DNA of 64,000 nt, taken from positions 2,113,001-2,177,000 of the forward strand of contig NC_054690.1 in NCBI RefSeq assembly GCF_011074885.1, in the 5' to 3' direction. How positions within the stretch are numbered: position 1 is the first letter of the stretch; each line of letters begins with the position of its first letter. The stretch comes from Brettanomyces bruxellensis (Eukaryota; Ascomycota; Pichiomycetes; Pichiales; Pichiaceae). The notes below the pieces were generated by a model. It had not been told where the DNA came from and did not search any database. It was given only the letters and a program-made list of their open reading frames with translations. Of the stretch, positions 10,810 through 23,600 are shown piece after piece. Made by a program: the position numbers and the translations under genes.

Positions 10810-11697
10810 ATGTCCACGTCTTATAGTTTTCAAACGCAGTATAACACAGGTGGGGCACCATGTGATGCATATCCACTTAATGAATCTGAATACAACGGCA
10901 TCAACTACTTCGATGTCATCTCAAACCTCAGTATAAGCACATCTGACGTCTACAATGCATTTGACCAAAATCTCTTCTCATCATTTCCAAGAAGACGTTC
11001 CTTGATCTTTATTCCTGAATTCAAAAGGTGGTTTTGCAGCCGTCTCGAGTCAGTTGGCGTCATACCTCAACAGATAGAGCTGGTTAAAGTGTTACTTGAT
11101 ATGAAAAACATTCCACAAAATCTACCTGCACATCCAATATCCGAGCAAATGTTGTCAGCAGTGGGAATATTTTTCGGATTCAGACAGAGTTATCCTTGGG
11201 CAGGGCTGCTGGGTTGGAATATCCTCTCAGCAATGAATATCTCCTTGGATAACTTGAGTACAACTGCCGATGTTTCTCAAGCCATGAACTTGTGTAAGGG
11301 TGCGTCCGGCAGGCGGGTATTGACGATCATCGATTGTCTTAATGAGGTGTACAACCTGGGTGTTCATCCATGTTTGGCACTCTCTTTTGTCGCTAGAATA
11401 AAAGGTTCCGAGTTCTCTGATGAGTTTAAACGCCAATTGTATAAGAATGAGGTGCCACTTAACTCTGAGTGGAATAATTATACTGATGAAGCAATAGAAT
11501 GCTTTGATTCCGCCTCTGCAGTTGTGGCCGCAAGACAAAATCAAAGTCCATCCATGCAGATGAAGAAGAAGAGAAGATACGAAGATGAGGGAGTCATGAC
11601 TCCAGATGATACAGATCTGGACTGCTTTGGATGCAACAAGAAAGGTTGCTTTGACAAATACTGCAGTGTGAGTGTGCAAGAAGTTACCTATGAGTAA
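10810..11697 (+). CDS. Unrecognised 295-aa protein with C-terminal Cys4 motif
   Basis: I do not recognise this protein. The ATG follows an A-rich leader, and the frame has normal codon composition, so I regard it as a real gene. The first 230 residues look like a globular, mostly helical domain (FPRRRSLIFIPEFKRWFCSR, then a Gly-rich FFGFRQSYPWAGLLGWNIL segment). A basic patch, KKKRRYED, near residue 255 could be a nuclear localisation signal. It is followed by CFGCNKKGCFDKYC, spaced CX2CX4CX4C. This is the geometry of a CCHC zinc knuckle with the histidine replaced by cysteine, and it also recalls part of a CXC (tesmin-like) motif. With the long upstream region, a regulatory nucleic-acid-binding protein is a reasonable guess but only that. 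Confidence 0.75.
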   Translation: MSTSYSFQTQYNTGGAPCDAYPLNESEYNGINYFDVISNLSISTSDVYNAFDQNLFSSFPRRRSLIFIPEFKRWFCSRLESVGVIPQQIELVKVLLDMKNIPQNLPAHPISEQMLSAVGIFFGFRQSYPWAGLLGWNILSAMNISLDNLSTTADVSQAMNLCKGASGRRVLTIIDCLNEVYNLGVHPCLALSFVARIKGSEFSDEFKRQLYKNEVPLNSEWNNYTDEAIECFDSASAVVAARQNQSPSMQMKKKRRYEDEGVMTPDDTDLDCFGCNKKGCFDKYCSVSVQEVTYE

Positions 11698-12506
11698 GCG
11701 CCGAGCGAAAATGTTAAAGAACGGGAAAAAAAACTGAATTAAAGGGGTGGCTTGCTTTTAAGTAATAGACTAAGCCGAGTTCATGTCGGTTATGATATTA
11801 TATTTATCCATGAGCACCTGTTTACGACTGGGACACTAATATCTTCTATGCTTGTGCGGTGATTTGATAATTTTGTGCAATAGAAAGAGTGTGAAAATAA
11901 GGGGGAAAAGATACTACTAGAATGATATAAATTATAATTGTGTATACGATGTACAATAGACAAAAAAAGATGTTTTTAATAGAAGTGATCAACGGGATGG
12001 AAAAAGCATATGACATGTATGTGTGGTGTGATAGATCAGGCACAGGTTTACCGAGCAAAGCAGTGTGCATCAGATAGTACCGGCTTAAAGAAAATAAGCA
12101 GAATGGAAAATTATTCCAGCCAATAGCGATTTTAAGTCCTACAAAATACAAAACATATTCCTAACGGTGTAGATATGACAATATTACCTCTGTAAAGAAG
12201 AAGAAAGATAAGCAACAATAGCCACCAAAGATCCGATTCAGAGTAGAACTGTTAGAATACCAGATCTAAACCAATTAATTATCAGGGGTTTGGAGACGGT
12301 GAAATATTGGAAGATAAAAAAGCAAGAGAAAACAAAAAACTATGTATGCTGTTTCTTTCTTTTTCGAAGTTGAAAGCAAAAAGCATTTATATTGCTGACG
12401 GCCAGAGCCCGGCAACAACCGCATGAACACAGTTAAAGCTAGGTATTAGCGCCTGAAAATAAAAAGACAAGAATAAAGGTTAACAAAAAATAGTTGGTAT
12501 CAAAGC
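11698..12506. other. Intergenic region between convergent genes
   Basis: AT-rich 3' flank shared by the 295-aa gene and PMA1. The minus-strand frames here are short and low-complexity. I see no gene. Confidence 0.65.
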
Positions 12507-15218
12507 TCAGCTGGATTTCTCATGCTGAGTGGAAACTCTCTTCATGGCAACCATGAAGTCCTCAAGAGATCTCTGAGGAGGCTTGTCGTGCATTGGCTTA
12601 CCGTTCATGAAACGGTCGAACTTGTCAGACTCAGACATCATGTAGTAGGCACCTCCCAAAACAGAGAAGACACCGAAAGACCACAAGTAGACTCTGACAA
12701 CAGTAACGATATCAGTCCAGTTCTGGCACCACCATCCGAACAAACAGAAGCATGTGGCGATAACATCGACGGCCAAAACGGCACCGGCCAATTGCCAAGA
12801 TGGGCAAGAAGACCAGAAAGGTCCGACGGCACGAGTGATGAAAATAAGCCAGTTCTCGGTCAACGAGATCTGCAAGAACAAGACACCGTCAACACCACCG
12901 AAGTTCTGGATGATACCTCCCTTTGGCAAGAACATGGTTGTCAAGGTAATCCAGGTACCGATGGCTAAGATGATACCCATGATGACAGACATACCCCATA
13001 ATCTAGGCAAGTCCCACTTGACAGGCTTCATGGAGTAAGGAGCGTTATCGTAGGCAATGGCAAGAGTGGCAACATCGGCGAAAATGGCAATGAAGACAAC
13101 CAAGTTGATGTCCATCATGTCGTCCAAGATGGCAATCCACAAACCGTAGAAGATCTCCAAGTGCAAAGACAAAGCGATACGGTAGACCACGTATGCGTAC
13201 ATTCTGTGGAAAATCTGTCTGGAGGTCTTCAAGGCATCGATAATAGCGGACAAACCTGGGGCAAGGAAAACAATATCAGCGGCAGAACGAGCGGCATCAG
13301 AAGCACCCTCAACGGCAATACCAGTGTCGGCCTTCTTCAAAGATGGAGCATCGTTAACACCGTCACCAGTCATGGCAACCAAGTATCCTCTCTCCTGCAA
13401 GATCTCAACAACGTTGTACTTGTGCTGAGGGAAGACTTCAGCGAAACCATCGGCATTCTCAACGAAATCGTACATCTCGGAACCGGCCATGTCACCACCG
13501 CCTCCAAGACCAAGTCTCTCGGCATCGTAAATGTTAGTTCCAAGACCCAACTGTCTGCAGGTCTCCTTGGCAATACCAACGGCATCACCGGTAAGCATCT
13601 TAATTCTCAAACCAAGTCTCTTGGCCTCGTTAACGGTCTTAGCAGTGTCATCTCTAGGTGGGTCCATACATGGCATAATTCCGAGGATCTCCCAGTGGCC
13701 CTCGCCTCTCTTTCTGGCAACACCAAGCGATCTGAAACCTCTCGAAGCGAATTCGGCAACCTTGTTCTCGTAGGCCTCAAGGACATCTTCTGGAATTGGA
13801 TGGTCCTCCTGGACGGTCTTCAACACAAACAATGGAGCGCCCTTAACACAGACGATGTGCTCGCCGGCTGGGGACTCAACAACTGCAGTAACTTTCTTGG
13901 AAACAGGGTCGAAAGGCTGGAACTCCAACACCTTGTACTGAGGCATGGCGGCCAAAGCCTTTGGATACGAAATCAAGGACTTGAGGAAGGCCTTGTCGAT
14001 GGCATCGAGAGCCTTCTTCTTTCTGGAAGCTGCAAGACAAGCGGTCAACATCAAGTCATCGGACTCGACACCTTCCACAGTGTAAGGCTCGTGCAAGGAA
14101 AGCTTGTTCTTGGTCAAAGTACCTGTCTTATCGGAGCACAAGATCTCGACACCGGCAAGAGACTCGATGGCAGACAAACGCTGCACAATGGCCTTCTTTC
14201 TGGCCAAGTAGGCGGCACCAACTGCCATGGTAGTAGTAACAACGGCAGGCAAACCAACAGGCACACCAACAATGGTGATGGCCAAGGTGAAACGCAAGAT
14301 ACGGACGATTGAGGACGTTCTGTAGAAGCAGGCAACGTAGATGACAAGCAAAGTGGCAATCACAAGGATCAAAAGCATCGTACCGATACCGTTCAACACC
14401 TCAGTGAAGTGACCATGGCCACCAGAAGCCTGGTTAACCAAAGAAGCGGCTCTTCCAACGAAGGTGGAGTCACCAGTGGCAGTAACGAGCATCAAAGACT
14501 CACCACGCTTGATGGTGGAAGACGAGAAAACGGCATCGTTGACATGCTTGTCAACAGCAAGAGACTCACCGGTAATGGCAGACTGGTCAACCTGCAAGAA
14601 GCATCCTTCGGAAACCAACTTACCGTCGGCTGGAATGACGTTACCCTCGTCAACCTTCAAGATATCACCCGGAACGACTTCGGAAGCTGGGACGTCAACA
14701 AACTTACCATCTCTCAAGACGGCAGCTGTGTTGGCAAGAGTCTTCTTCAATTCATCAACGATAGAACCGGCCTGGAATTCTTGGATGAAACCAACACCGG
14801 CATTCAACAGAAGCAAGGCACAGATGACACCGAAATCGACCCAGTCCTCAAGACCAAGGGCCAAAAGTGCGGCGGCCTCCATAACGAACTGGATAGGTCC
14901 GACGAAGTAGGTACAGAACTTGACAAACATGTTCTCCTTCTCCTCAGCCATCTGGTTCAAACCAAACTTCTTCACTCTCTGAGCAACCTCAGAGGATGAC
15001 AAACCAACAGAGGGGTCTGTCTGAAGCATAGACTCTGGAACAACCTTGGCTGCACCGGCAACTGGTGCATCATCTTCTTCTTCTTCCTCATCTGCAGCAC
15101 CTCCGTTAGACTGCAATTCCATCACTAATTGCTCAATGTCCTCCTCATCCTCCTCCTCTTCTGGGATCTCAGGCTTCTCGTTCTTTTCAGGGGCAATTTG
15201 CTCCTTTTCTTCGGCCAT
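12507..15218 (-). CDS. PMA1: Plasma membrane H+-transporting P-type ATPase
   Basis: The main proton pump of the yeast plasma membrane (P3A ATPase), which uses ATP to export H+ and drive nutrient uptake. It has 903 aa against 918 in S. cerevisiae. The N terminus is acidic. The actuator TGES motif is at 216-219 and the phosphorylated aspartate at D363 in [10 protein letters not shown]. The [15 protein letters not shown] hinge and about ten membrane segments follow. The C-terminal regulatory tail RVSTQHEK is intact, with S896/T897 matching the glucose-regulated Ser-Thr pair of the S. cerevisiae enzyme. Codon choice is strongly biased (TTG, TCC/TCT, AAG, GGT), as expected for a very abundant protein. 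Several long plus-strand frames inside it are only a by-product of this bias. Confidence 0.98.
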   Translation of the reverse strand: MAEEKEQIAPEKNEKPEIPEEEEDEEDIEQLVMELQSNGGAADEEEEEDDAPVAGAAKVVPESMLQTDPSVGLSSSEVAQRVKKFGLNQMAEEKENMFVKFCTYFVGPIQFVMEAAALLALGLEDWVDFGVICALLLLNAGVGFIQEFQAGSIVDELKKTLANTAAVLRDGKFVDVPASEVVPGDILKVDEGNVIPADGKLVSEGCFLQVDQSAITGESLAVDKHVNDAVFSSSTIKRGESLMLVTATGDSTFVGRAASLVNQASGGHGHFTEVLNGIGTMLLILVIATLLVIYVACFYRTSSIVRILRFTLAITIVGVPVGLPAVVTTTMAVGAAYLARKKAIVQRLSAIESLAGVEILCSDKTGTLTKNKLSLHEPYTVEGVESDDLMLTACLAASRKKKALDAIDKAFLKSLISYPKALAAMPQYKVLEFQPFDPVSKKVTAVVESPAGEHIVCVKGAPLFVLKTVQEDHPIPEDVLEAYENKVAEFASRGFRSLGVARKRGEGHWEILGIMPCMDPPRDDTAKTVNEAKRLGLRIKMLTGDAVGIAKETCRQLGLGTNIYDAERLGLGGGGDMAGSEMYDFVENADGFAEVFPQHKYNVVEILQERGYLVAMTGDGVNDAPSLKKADTGIAVEGASDAARSAADIVFLAPGLSAIIDALKTSRQIFHRMYAYVVYRIALSLHLEIFYGLWIAILDDMMDINLVVFIAIFADVATLAIAYDNAPYSMKPVKWDLPRLWGMSVIMGIILAIGTWITLTTMFLPKGGIIQNFGGVDGVLFLQISLTENWLIFITRAVGPFWSSCPSWQLAGAVLAVDVIATCFCLFGWWCQNWTDIVTVVRVYLWSFGVFSVLGGAYYMMSESDKFDRFMNGKPMHDKPPQRSLEDFMVAMKRVSTQHEKSS

Positions 15219-17780
15219 CTTGTTTGAAATTTATTTGTTTATCTTTGAAGACAGCGCAAGAGAAACAACGACCAAACGAAAAAAAAGAAAACGAATGTGT
15301 TTGTGTTCACTAACTTGTGGGTTCAAAGACTTAGAGCTGCTAGCTAAATTAGAAGAGCAGATGTGTCTTTAAAGTAAGAAAGCAAGTAAAAAGAAAGAGA
15401 AAGTAAAGCAAAAAGAGGTAAAGTGAAGCAACCACTAGAAACTAATAATTCTTGCACGGAGGAGGACGATAAATTGAGTTGGGGGTAGAATTATAAATAA
15501 ATAAATATTACGCTCAGGAAAAGTGAAAGAAGAAAAAAAAAATCAGCACAAGTCGACAGATTCCTAACTTTACCATGCGGAATAGTGCCTGATTGCCGAA
15601 GCAGAACGAGCAGAAACCGGAAGAAAAATAAAAAGAAAAGAACAATTTCGCAATATGGAATAAAATAAATAAAGAGAAATGCAGAAAAAATTTTTGGAAA
15701 ATAGTTTACCGCTTCCAAGCAGTGTAGGATATCATCCCATTATTCCGCTTCCTAGGATCTTTTTTAAGCAGTTCTGACGGTCGAAAAAAAATCTGAGTAG
15801 AATATGAAAAAAAAAAAAAAAAAAGCAGAGCGGGAGGACCGGTGTGTACATGCAGCATTAATATTGTCGGTATTGTAAGGAAATATTTTTCTTGAGATTT
15901 ATTGCATTGTTCTGGTATGAAATTAAATTAAATTCAGCAGTGGGCGGCAAACAAATAATTTATTATATTACATAGATTTTCAAAAAGATTACATAACCGC
16001 ACCCAAACCTATTGGATTACTGGTTATACCCTATCCTGTAAAAGCTTCGAACTGTTCCAATTTTCAGAAGTTTTATCCAAAAATCTCCCTCTATTTGGAT
16101 ACCCCCAAAGTGGTAATTGTAAACACCATGTTAACAATCCGTTCTCTCACCTCTTCTTAATCTCTTCAACCACACTGATATCCCGGTAACTTTTCATTTG
16201 CTGTCAGCCCTTTTTTTTCTTTCCTCTCATATCTATCCTACCACTGGTCCAAATCTTTTGCGGCCTCGACAACTTTTCTAACGCCGCCCACCACTCAATA
16301 TCTTTTGCACGATTTTCCTCTCCTTCACTTCCCATTTACTTCCCGTAGGTTTTTTTATTAACCTTTTTTTTTTCCTGTCTCTGTTTCCGTCCGTGCCGAA
16401 TAAAACTGTTTTCAATCAAAAAGTAACGGTCGGGTAAGAATGAAGCGCTCTAAATCGCATACCTTTATTACTCGTTCTCTCTTCGTACCCTCGTTTCTTT
16501 TTCCCCCTTATTTCTTTCTTGTTCTCGGTGTTCCTGTATTTTCCACTCTATTGTATCTCTCCATCTTCAAAATAATGACGTCTTCGTTAAGATCTCTTTT
16601 TCTACTTATACCCCAACGTTCAATTAACATTTTCCTCTTCAACTTAAGCGCCCACCCATTTTTTTTTTACAAACCTCTTTGTATTCTACGTCGTGAGCAC
16701 ACTCATAATGCTTCGAATGAGATCTCATACGTTGAATGATATCTTTAAACCCGACCAATTTTTTGTAGCACACTACTATATTACCTGCCCAGTTAATTTT
16801 TTGTTCCCAGTTTTATGAAACAAATAACCTATTCCACCTTTACGTAACTATGACCTATATGCAAACTACGCTTTTATCTAACCTCACCGCTGACTTAATT
16901 TTCTTGCATTTCTAAAGATTATGCCCTCTCCTTGGTACGCCACTCGTCCTTTACCCCGACAATTGTTCACTGAATCTACTATAATTCTTAATTTTTCTGC
17001 GTTCCGTACATTCATCTATCTATTCTTTCCGCATAACTCCGATTATCTTTATTGTGAATGTGTGGAAACTACCTTCTATTCCGATTTCCGTAACCTTCAA
17101 CTACTTCAACCGAGTATCTCTTATGCATTCTGCTAACAGCCCATCCTAAGTCTTACTCACATCTAATAGTCCCCAGAAAATTCAAATGTTTCCATCTCTC
17201 GCACCCATTTCTTCCGTAAGCTCAAATGTGCCGTGCATTTCTTGGCATTTATCCTCTCATTTCGGTAATGCTTCTTCCTTCATGCGGCAACTTGTTTTTC
17301 CAAAAAAATTTTCCTTCAATTGCCAAAACCGTTAGTCATTTTTTTTAAGATCCCCCTCCATTATTCTCCATTTCTAATTAATCATTTAACAAACTGACTT
17401 CTATTTTCTCGCTATTTTCTCGCTATTTTTCCCCAATATCTCCATATCTTTCCATTCATTTACTTATTCATTTGTTTCAAAACCACACCGTTATGTTATC
17501 TTTCTCATTATTGTTTCTCGGTTGTCGGTCCAACCGGCGGTATTTCTAGCAAAATCTCGTGTGAGATCTCAATCATCTATTTCCACAATTGAACTGTTTG
17601 CTTATTCGGCCAATTTCGGACCTAACCGCTATGAAGGAATCAATGCAATCTATAATCACATTACCAAAAGTCCCGCCACCGGATTTTTTTCCTTTTGTCC
17701 TCTTCCGATGTATCTCCAGCACGTCGCCACTTTTAAAAATGTCAACTTTTCCGCAAAAATAAAAAAATTAAATCTTGAAA
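15219..17780. other. PMA1 upstream region and gene desert
   Basis: 2.6 kb without a supportable gene. The first several hundred bases are presumably the PMA1 leader and promoter (A-rich near 15780-15830). Further right, pyrimidine-rich DNA (16.1-17.5 kb) creates meaningless open frames. A short CTATTTTCTCG direct repeat occurs near 17400. CATGCGGAATAGTGC at about 15574 recurs near 39377. Confidence 0.55.
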
Positions 17781-17854
17781 CGACCAGGGTGAGGATTGAA
17801 CTCACGCTCTTGCGATTAACAGTCGCACGCCTTAACCAGCTTGGCCACCCAGTC
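17781..17854 (-). tRNA. tRNA-Asn (anticodon GTT)
   Basis: 74-nt intronless tRNA. The acceptor GACTGGG pairs with CCTGGTC (two G-U pairs), followed by discriminator G. The anticodon stem TGCGA/TCGCA encloses the loop CTGTTAA, with GTT at 17820-17818. The T-stem GTGAG/CTCAC encloses TTCAATC. The D-arm GGTTAAGGCG matches yeast tRNA-Asn. A T-rich run follows the 3' end on the minus strand, as expected of a Pol III terminator. Confidence 0.97.
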
Positions 17855-19344
17855 ATTACATTTTTTAAATTTTTGTGCTATTTTTTGTGCATTTCATTTT
17901 TTAAGAGATTATGTTTTTGTTTGATACTTATTTGATTCATTGTGTCAATATGATTCTTGATGTGATAATACAGGCCTTATAAGTAAATTCAGTCGATAAA
18001 TATTAAGCCACTTTTTAATATGATTAATAAGAGGTGGTAATTTTAGACGTTTGTAACAACTGTAAACTTAGCTGGTTTATTGAAATATACCTAATAATAT
18101 CTGTGATGATTGTATTGGCTTTAAAGTTTTTAAAGGCTGGGAATTAAGTGTTTTCGTAGAAATTTACTTTTCACTCCTATCAAAAAAGCATTAGTATCGA
18201 TTAATAAAGAACGATGATACCAGCTATTAGTTTCTTGTTCGAACAATACTCTTACTGCACATACGAGCCTCTTCACAATACGTAGCCGTATTCCGTTTAA
18301 ACAATTTAAAATACTATTAGATTGAATGCCCTATTTTATTGGATAACGTTAAGTTTAAAAGATATGCAATACTGGCAATTTTGCCTAATCAAATTGCACC
18401 CAATTGAAAAATATCTTCTAAACGAAAAGTGAGATCGTGCAAACAAATTGATGATGAACCCAAACGAATGGAATCCATATACCCAAAACACCTGACATTA
18501 TGGAAAAGGGGACTTAGGGGATCTTATGAATAAAATCAAATGTTTCAATTATTGATAAATGCCAACTTCCTATGCATTGAAAACAACGGTTGATACAGGA
18601 AAGAACAATTATCATATGCTTTATAAAAATGAACCTCTATACTGATCACGATCAAATGATCGTCTACAAAGGAGCGGAATTAAAAAGGATGACCCTTCAA
18701 GGAACTGACCTACTGGATAGTGCTGGTAAAGAATTGTCAAGGTAATAATGTGTGGGAGAAAATTTACGAACGTTAGGAAGGATTTTTCGGTTAAAAGCAG
18801 TGATGACCTCTGCTGGAAGGAGATAACGAGATTTACAAAGAAAATTTCACAAAGAGTGGGAAAAGTTGATTAAGTGCTTAAAGTGTGATTGTAATTGAAT
18901 TTGGCGTGTGAGTGTGACTCGTGCTTGTCTGTACAAAAAGGTGGGATGTAGTAGTTAAGGGTATTTTGGTTGGATACAAATTAGCTTTTCTTTTCAAATC
19001 TCTTTTATCAGTGTCAGAATTTGCTTAATAAAAGTAAGATTAAAATATGTTAAATGTAGGGTTTACTGTTTAACAGTCTGTTTAAAAAGAATGAAGAAAC
19101 ACAGTGTTGTGCTTACGTAGAGGATGATGCTTTCACCCAATATAACATCGCAAAAGTATAACATAAGGTGTAAGGATGCATATGCTAAAATAAACTGTAG
19201 GGTCGATGTTTTGGCACACGCTCAGGAAGGTTCCACTATGGAAAATCATGTTGAAATATATCATGAATATTAAATAAGCAGAGCAAGCCCAGCTATCAGC
19301 CGATATTAATTTTCTGATACCTCGACATAGAGGAAATTCAAGCT
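17855..19344. other. Intergenic region between tRNA-Asn and PFA4
   Basis: 1.5 kb of AT-rich sequence with no supportable gene. I looked for an LTR next to the tRNA gene and found no convincing TG...CA pair. Several TGATGA motifs (near 18103, 18452, 18797) lack a partner D box and terminal stem, so I call no snoRNA. Confidence 0.55.
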
Positions 19345-20472
19345 ATGGCTATTTCTTTCAAATGGCCCTGGATTGGTGTTGCAATTCCAGTATGCATTAT
19401 AGCTGGAGAGCATATATTAACAACGTTTTTGATGATCAAGGACGGCAAGCAAGGGGATAGAATATTTACGATCTTCCAAGGCTGCTTGTTTATGGTGTGG
19501 TTATCATATTATTTGGCAATCAAGACTTCACCGGGAAATCCACCGGTCAACTATAAAGTGAAAAGTTTAGGTGATCCGCAAGGGTTCTGGTACAAATATT
19601 GCCCGAAATGCAGAGCAGATAAGCCAGAGAGAACTCATCACTGTAAAACGTGCGGTAGGTGCATTTTAAAGATGGACCATCACTGCCCATGGACGATGAA
19701 CTGCATTGGATACAGAAATATGCCACATTTCGTGCGATTTCTGTTTTGGGTTCTAATATCAGGCGCTACCGGGCTTTGGTATCATTGGGGAAGATTACAT
19801 CATTATTGGAAGATAAGAAACCTTCCGTCTTACCTTATCAGTCGAACAGATTTAGTATTGACAATAGTGTGTACTCTTTTGTTGCTATTTATTGAATTCA
19901 CGCTTCTGCTGCTATTTATGCGCACAATCGACGGATTATCAAAAAACGTGTCGACAATTGAGGATTGGGAGCAGGACAGAATGCACCACGTGTTTTACAG
20001 AGAAGCTTTCTGGCTTAAGGTGCGCGCCAACTTTGCCAAATTGCATCATGGTGAATCATTTCCTGAACTTACCTCATGGAAAATTAACTACAGGGAACTT
20101 CCTAAGAAATCGTCTGTTCCTCTAAACTTCACGTTTGAGGACCTTGTTTTTCCGTATGATCTTGGATCCAGCTACGAGAACATGAAGCAATCACTGGGAC
20201 CTTTTTATCAATGGCTATGGCCATGGGGAGGACCAGATAGTGATGGTCTCTCGTTTCCAAAAACTTGGTGGAAGGAGGAAGATCAGTTAAAGCTTCCATT
20301 CCCTATCGATGGTGGTGATTATCAGCCATTAGAGGGTAAAGAAACACTAGTTTCTATCGAGGACGAGCCTGATACAACATTGGGTAACTTCCCTAACGAG
20401 CTAGGAGAGACTTTGGATAACTTTGGAGTCGATATGGGCACGGAAAATTACATAACAAGGAAGAACAAATAG
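19345..20472 (+). CDS. PFA4: DHHC palmitoyltransferase Pfa4
   Basis: Integral ER-membrane protein S-acyltransferase. In S. cerevisiae it palmitoylates chitin synthase Chs3 so that Chs3 can leave the ER. It has 375 aa against 378 in S. cerevisiae. Two N-terminal membrane segments end in MVWLSYYLAIKTSPGNPP. The Cys-rich domain CPKCRADKPERTHHCKTC leads to the catalytic DHHC at 111-114, then two more membrane segments. The C-terminal stretches PYQ-like WLWPWG and LGETLDNFGVDM match Pfa4 specifically rather than other DHHC paralogues. It faces SIN3 tail to tail across 143 bp, the same pairing as YOL003C/YOL004W. Confidence 0.96.
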   Translation: MAISFKWPWIGVAIPVCIIAGEHILTTFLMIKDGKQGDRIFTIFQGCLFMVWLSYYLAIKTSPGNPPVNYKVKSLGDPQGFWYKYCPKCRADKPERTHHCKTCGRCILKMDHHCPWTMNCIGYRNMPHFVRFLFWVLISGATGLWYHWGRLHHYWKIRNLPSYLISRTDLVLTIVCTLLLLFIEFTLLLLFMRTIDGLSKNVSTIEDWEQDRMHHVFYREAFWLKVRANFAKLHHGESFPELTSWKINYRELPKKSSVPLNFTFEDLVFPYDLGSSYENMKQSLGPFYQWLWPWGGPDSDGLSFPKTWWKEEDQLKLPFPIDGGDYQPLEGKETLVSIEDEPDTTLGNFPNELGETLDNFGVDMGTENYITRKNK

Positions 20473-20615
20473 GGAGGGAGAAAGCGTTATTCAATTACTT
20501 CATCTATTGGAACAATAATTTAATAGAGCTATAAAAATATCAAACTAAACAAAACAAAACAACGTAGAATACACATTTTGGGAGCTTTAAATAGAACAAC
20601 AACAAAGAAAGCAAC

Positions 20616-23600
20616 CTAATTAGTTTTACCATATGCCTCGTAGGCCTTTTGACCTTCGGATAGAAGTCTTTGGAACTTCTCTTCGGCATTCTTCTTCTCC
20701 TCATCACTCTTCTTATCAAAGATACTATCCAAATTCTTTCTGAGCGAATCCAGACGAAGCTTCTTGAGATCCTTTAGTGGCTTATTCTTAGAGTACACGC
20801 TGCTTCTGATAAACATATCGTAGGAACCCTTATCAAAGACCAGTTGATAAGTATCGATATCCACCTTCACCTTGAGCTTCGAGTCAGAAACTCCCTCAAT
20901 CTCGTTTTCATCCTCTTTCTCCTCGTTCAGACTGGACTCAAGGAATGGCATTCTCACCTTGGTTGAGTCTATTCCTTCAGTTGGATACGACATGGCATAA
21001 CTAGTCATGTAATAGTTCCATTTTTCCTCTTTCGACTTAGACTGGTCTTTGATGGTCAAATCATCAACCGCGAGGAACACAATCTCGGCAGTTTTAGTCT
21101 TCTTGCTGTACGAGATCTTGAACATATTCTCATCCGAGTGCATGTGCGTTCTCACCTGCATTCTGTACATCATCTGATCTTTTGCAGATGAGACCGAAGC
21201 GTTTCTATCCTTTTCCATCAACATCAGAATTTCTCCGCACTTAGAGTCGGTGACGAGCGTATGACAATGTTTCAGAAGCCCTTGAATCACTTTGTTGATG
21301 GTAAACAGACGGTATGCCTTGTTGAGGAAACCTTGGCGGAGAGATTCTTCAAACACTCCCTGCTCGACTTTGCCCTGAATCACCTTTGCACACAAATTGA
21401 GTGCCTCGTGATACGAATCATCACCTTTAATGTTCACACCTTGCTCCTCTAACGAATGATCTATCAAACCCAAATCCTTTGCAAACTTTGTTTCCTTCCG
21501 GGATTTAATCTCACGATTGGCAGCCGGTGCAATCATTTTGACTCCGAGAAGCCTTCTGTAGAGAGTATCAATGAAGCGGAAAAAGACGTATATCTGCGTG
21601 TTACAGAAAATGTTGTAAACTGAACGTTCAGAAGCACTTTGAACACTGCTTGCTGCTTCAGTATCTGCCGGAGCTGCAGTCTCACCATCGCTTATATCAT
21701 GCTTTCGAGACTCTTCGTTGATCCAACTGCTCTGTGCCTTTTGAAGTGCTTCATCAACCAACTTCTGGGCATCGCTTTCCTCGGACTCATTACCATCATC
21801 ATGACCTCTCCTGCTACGCTTTGAGCGCTTGAGAACATCCTTTAACAAATCATACTCTCTAGGCCGTTTCCTGGTCTGAGATAAAGTAGAGCCGTTGCTC
21901 AATGTTGAAGTTGTAGATTCACCGGAAGACTCACCAGAGGATTCTATTTCAACGTCTGACGAGTCATGACCATCGGCTGATCCCGAGTTGGCACTTCTGT
22001 TCCATCTTCCCCTGTCATCAACGGAAATTCTGCGGTCACGAAGAGCCTGGTCGACAACTTTGGCATCCAAAAAGAAGAAGCGGACCACAAACGAGCGCAT
22101 AAATGCCAACAAACGCGACTTATCATAGCCGGAGTAGGACTGCGTATGCTGCAAGTAGATACAGACAAGCTGCAGCAAGTCATACAGAACGTCAATATCG
22201 TCATAATGGCACGTAAGCTGCGATTTTGGACGTGGCATTAATGGATGAATCCTCTTATGGGTCTGCTCACGCTTCACAGTACAGATCTCATTGACAAGCT
22301 GCTTGTTTGTCAACAACTTCTTGTCGATCTGCTTGAAAGCCAAGCCCAAATGGTCTAAGGACTTGTAGAAGATCTTCTGCTCGGCCTCTCTCCAAACCTT
22401 ATTCCACTCACGATGCGCTCTTTTCCATTCTTCATCTTTTTGCTTTAATCTCTTCAAAACAACAGGAACAGCGACTGCAGGATTCTCCCTAAGTGCATCG
22501 ATAACCTCCCAGCCCCGGTCCTTGTCGTAAATCTTCCTGATCACCTTCTTGTATATTGTTGTGGAGGTGTGGCCCAAGTTTTCTGGAAGCTTGAATCTCG
22601 CCTTTTCCTCGGGTGACATATTTGCAAGCCTGTTTGCGATGGTCTCCAAAGTCTGGATGGTCCTCAAGTTCGCCTCCATGTAGTAGTCATACTCGTGTCT
22701 CTCATCCTCTATTCTGTACATGATCTCCTCGTACTGATTTTTCCTATGTGCAATAAATCCGGATTCCTCCGAGGCCCAAACTGGGTGGCCTGCCCACAGA
22801 TCATTGAATATCTCCCAGCACAACTCATCTCTACCAGAGCATGGCTTGTGGGTTTGAGATTTGGGAAGAAGCCGGTAAGAAGGTCCGGCAGCAGTCCGCA
22901 TGCCCAAATCCATCAACTGCTTCCTGATGGCGATGTTTTCGATACGGAGAGGCTTGGCCTCCCAGCCAACAATGGCCTTAAACTGCGAGAAAAGCTCCGG
23001 AACTCCGCCCAAGAAGCCCTCCACCTTTTCCACAAGCGTGTCCTTGTCTATCACATCGCTTGTGTACAACCGGAGAAACTTGAGGAACTCGTTGTACGTC
23101 TGCCTGTTCCCGATGGCCTTCTTGGCCTTTTCGAAAAACGCGATTTCGTCCGACACATCAGTGTCTATACCAGTTTCCGGATACACCGGTTCCGGGACAC
23201 CAGGAAGCAAAGATGCACGAGCTCGTGTATCTGGCACTACCAACGGATGTCCGTTTACTGCCTGCCGATTGGTATCTGCCAAATTTTCGGCATGAACCTG
23301 GTTCTGCACAGCCATCGCTCCGTAGCCATCAACCTCTTCCTGATGCCGCATATTGGACACAGGATGCTCATCAAACGGCTGAAGCTGACCCCTCGGCTGC
23401 CCAGGCTGCATTTGCGGCCTACTTCCTCGAGAAGAGAGCCTTCTGCGCGTGGAATCGGCCTGGTTCAAGCCGTTTTGAGGAATTTGACCTGCTGCAACAC
23501 TTGAAGAAGACGGAGGTGCAAAACTTCCAACTGGAGGAAGCTGAACGTATCCATAACCTTGAGCAGCACCGTTAACAGGTGCCACAGGTGCTGCAGGTGC

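Noticed and set aside
13161..14312. 383-codon plus-strand frame antisense to PMA1
   Set aside because: Strong codon bias in PMA1 removes stop codons from the antisense frame; the product has no family resemblance.
17855..18400. Solo LTR next to tRNA-Asn
   Set aside because: No paired TG...CA termini or target duplication that I could recognise.
18445..18500. ATGATGA and CTGA pair as a possible box C/D snoRNA
   Set aside because: Boxes are only about 40 nt apart and no terminal stem forms.
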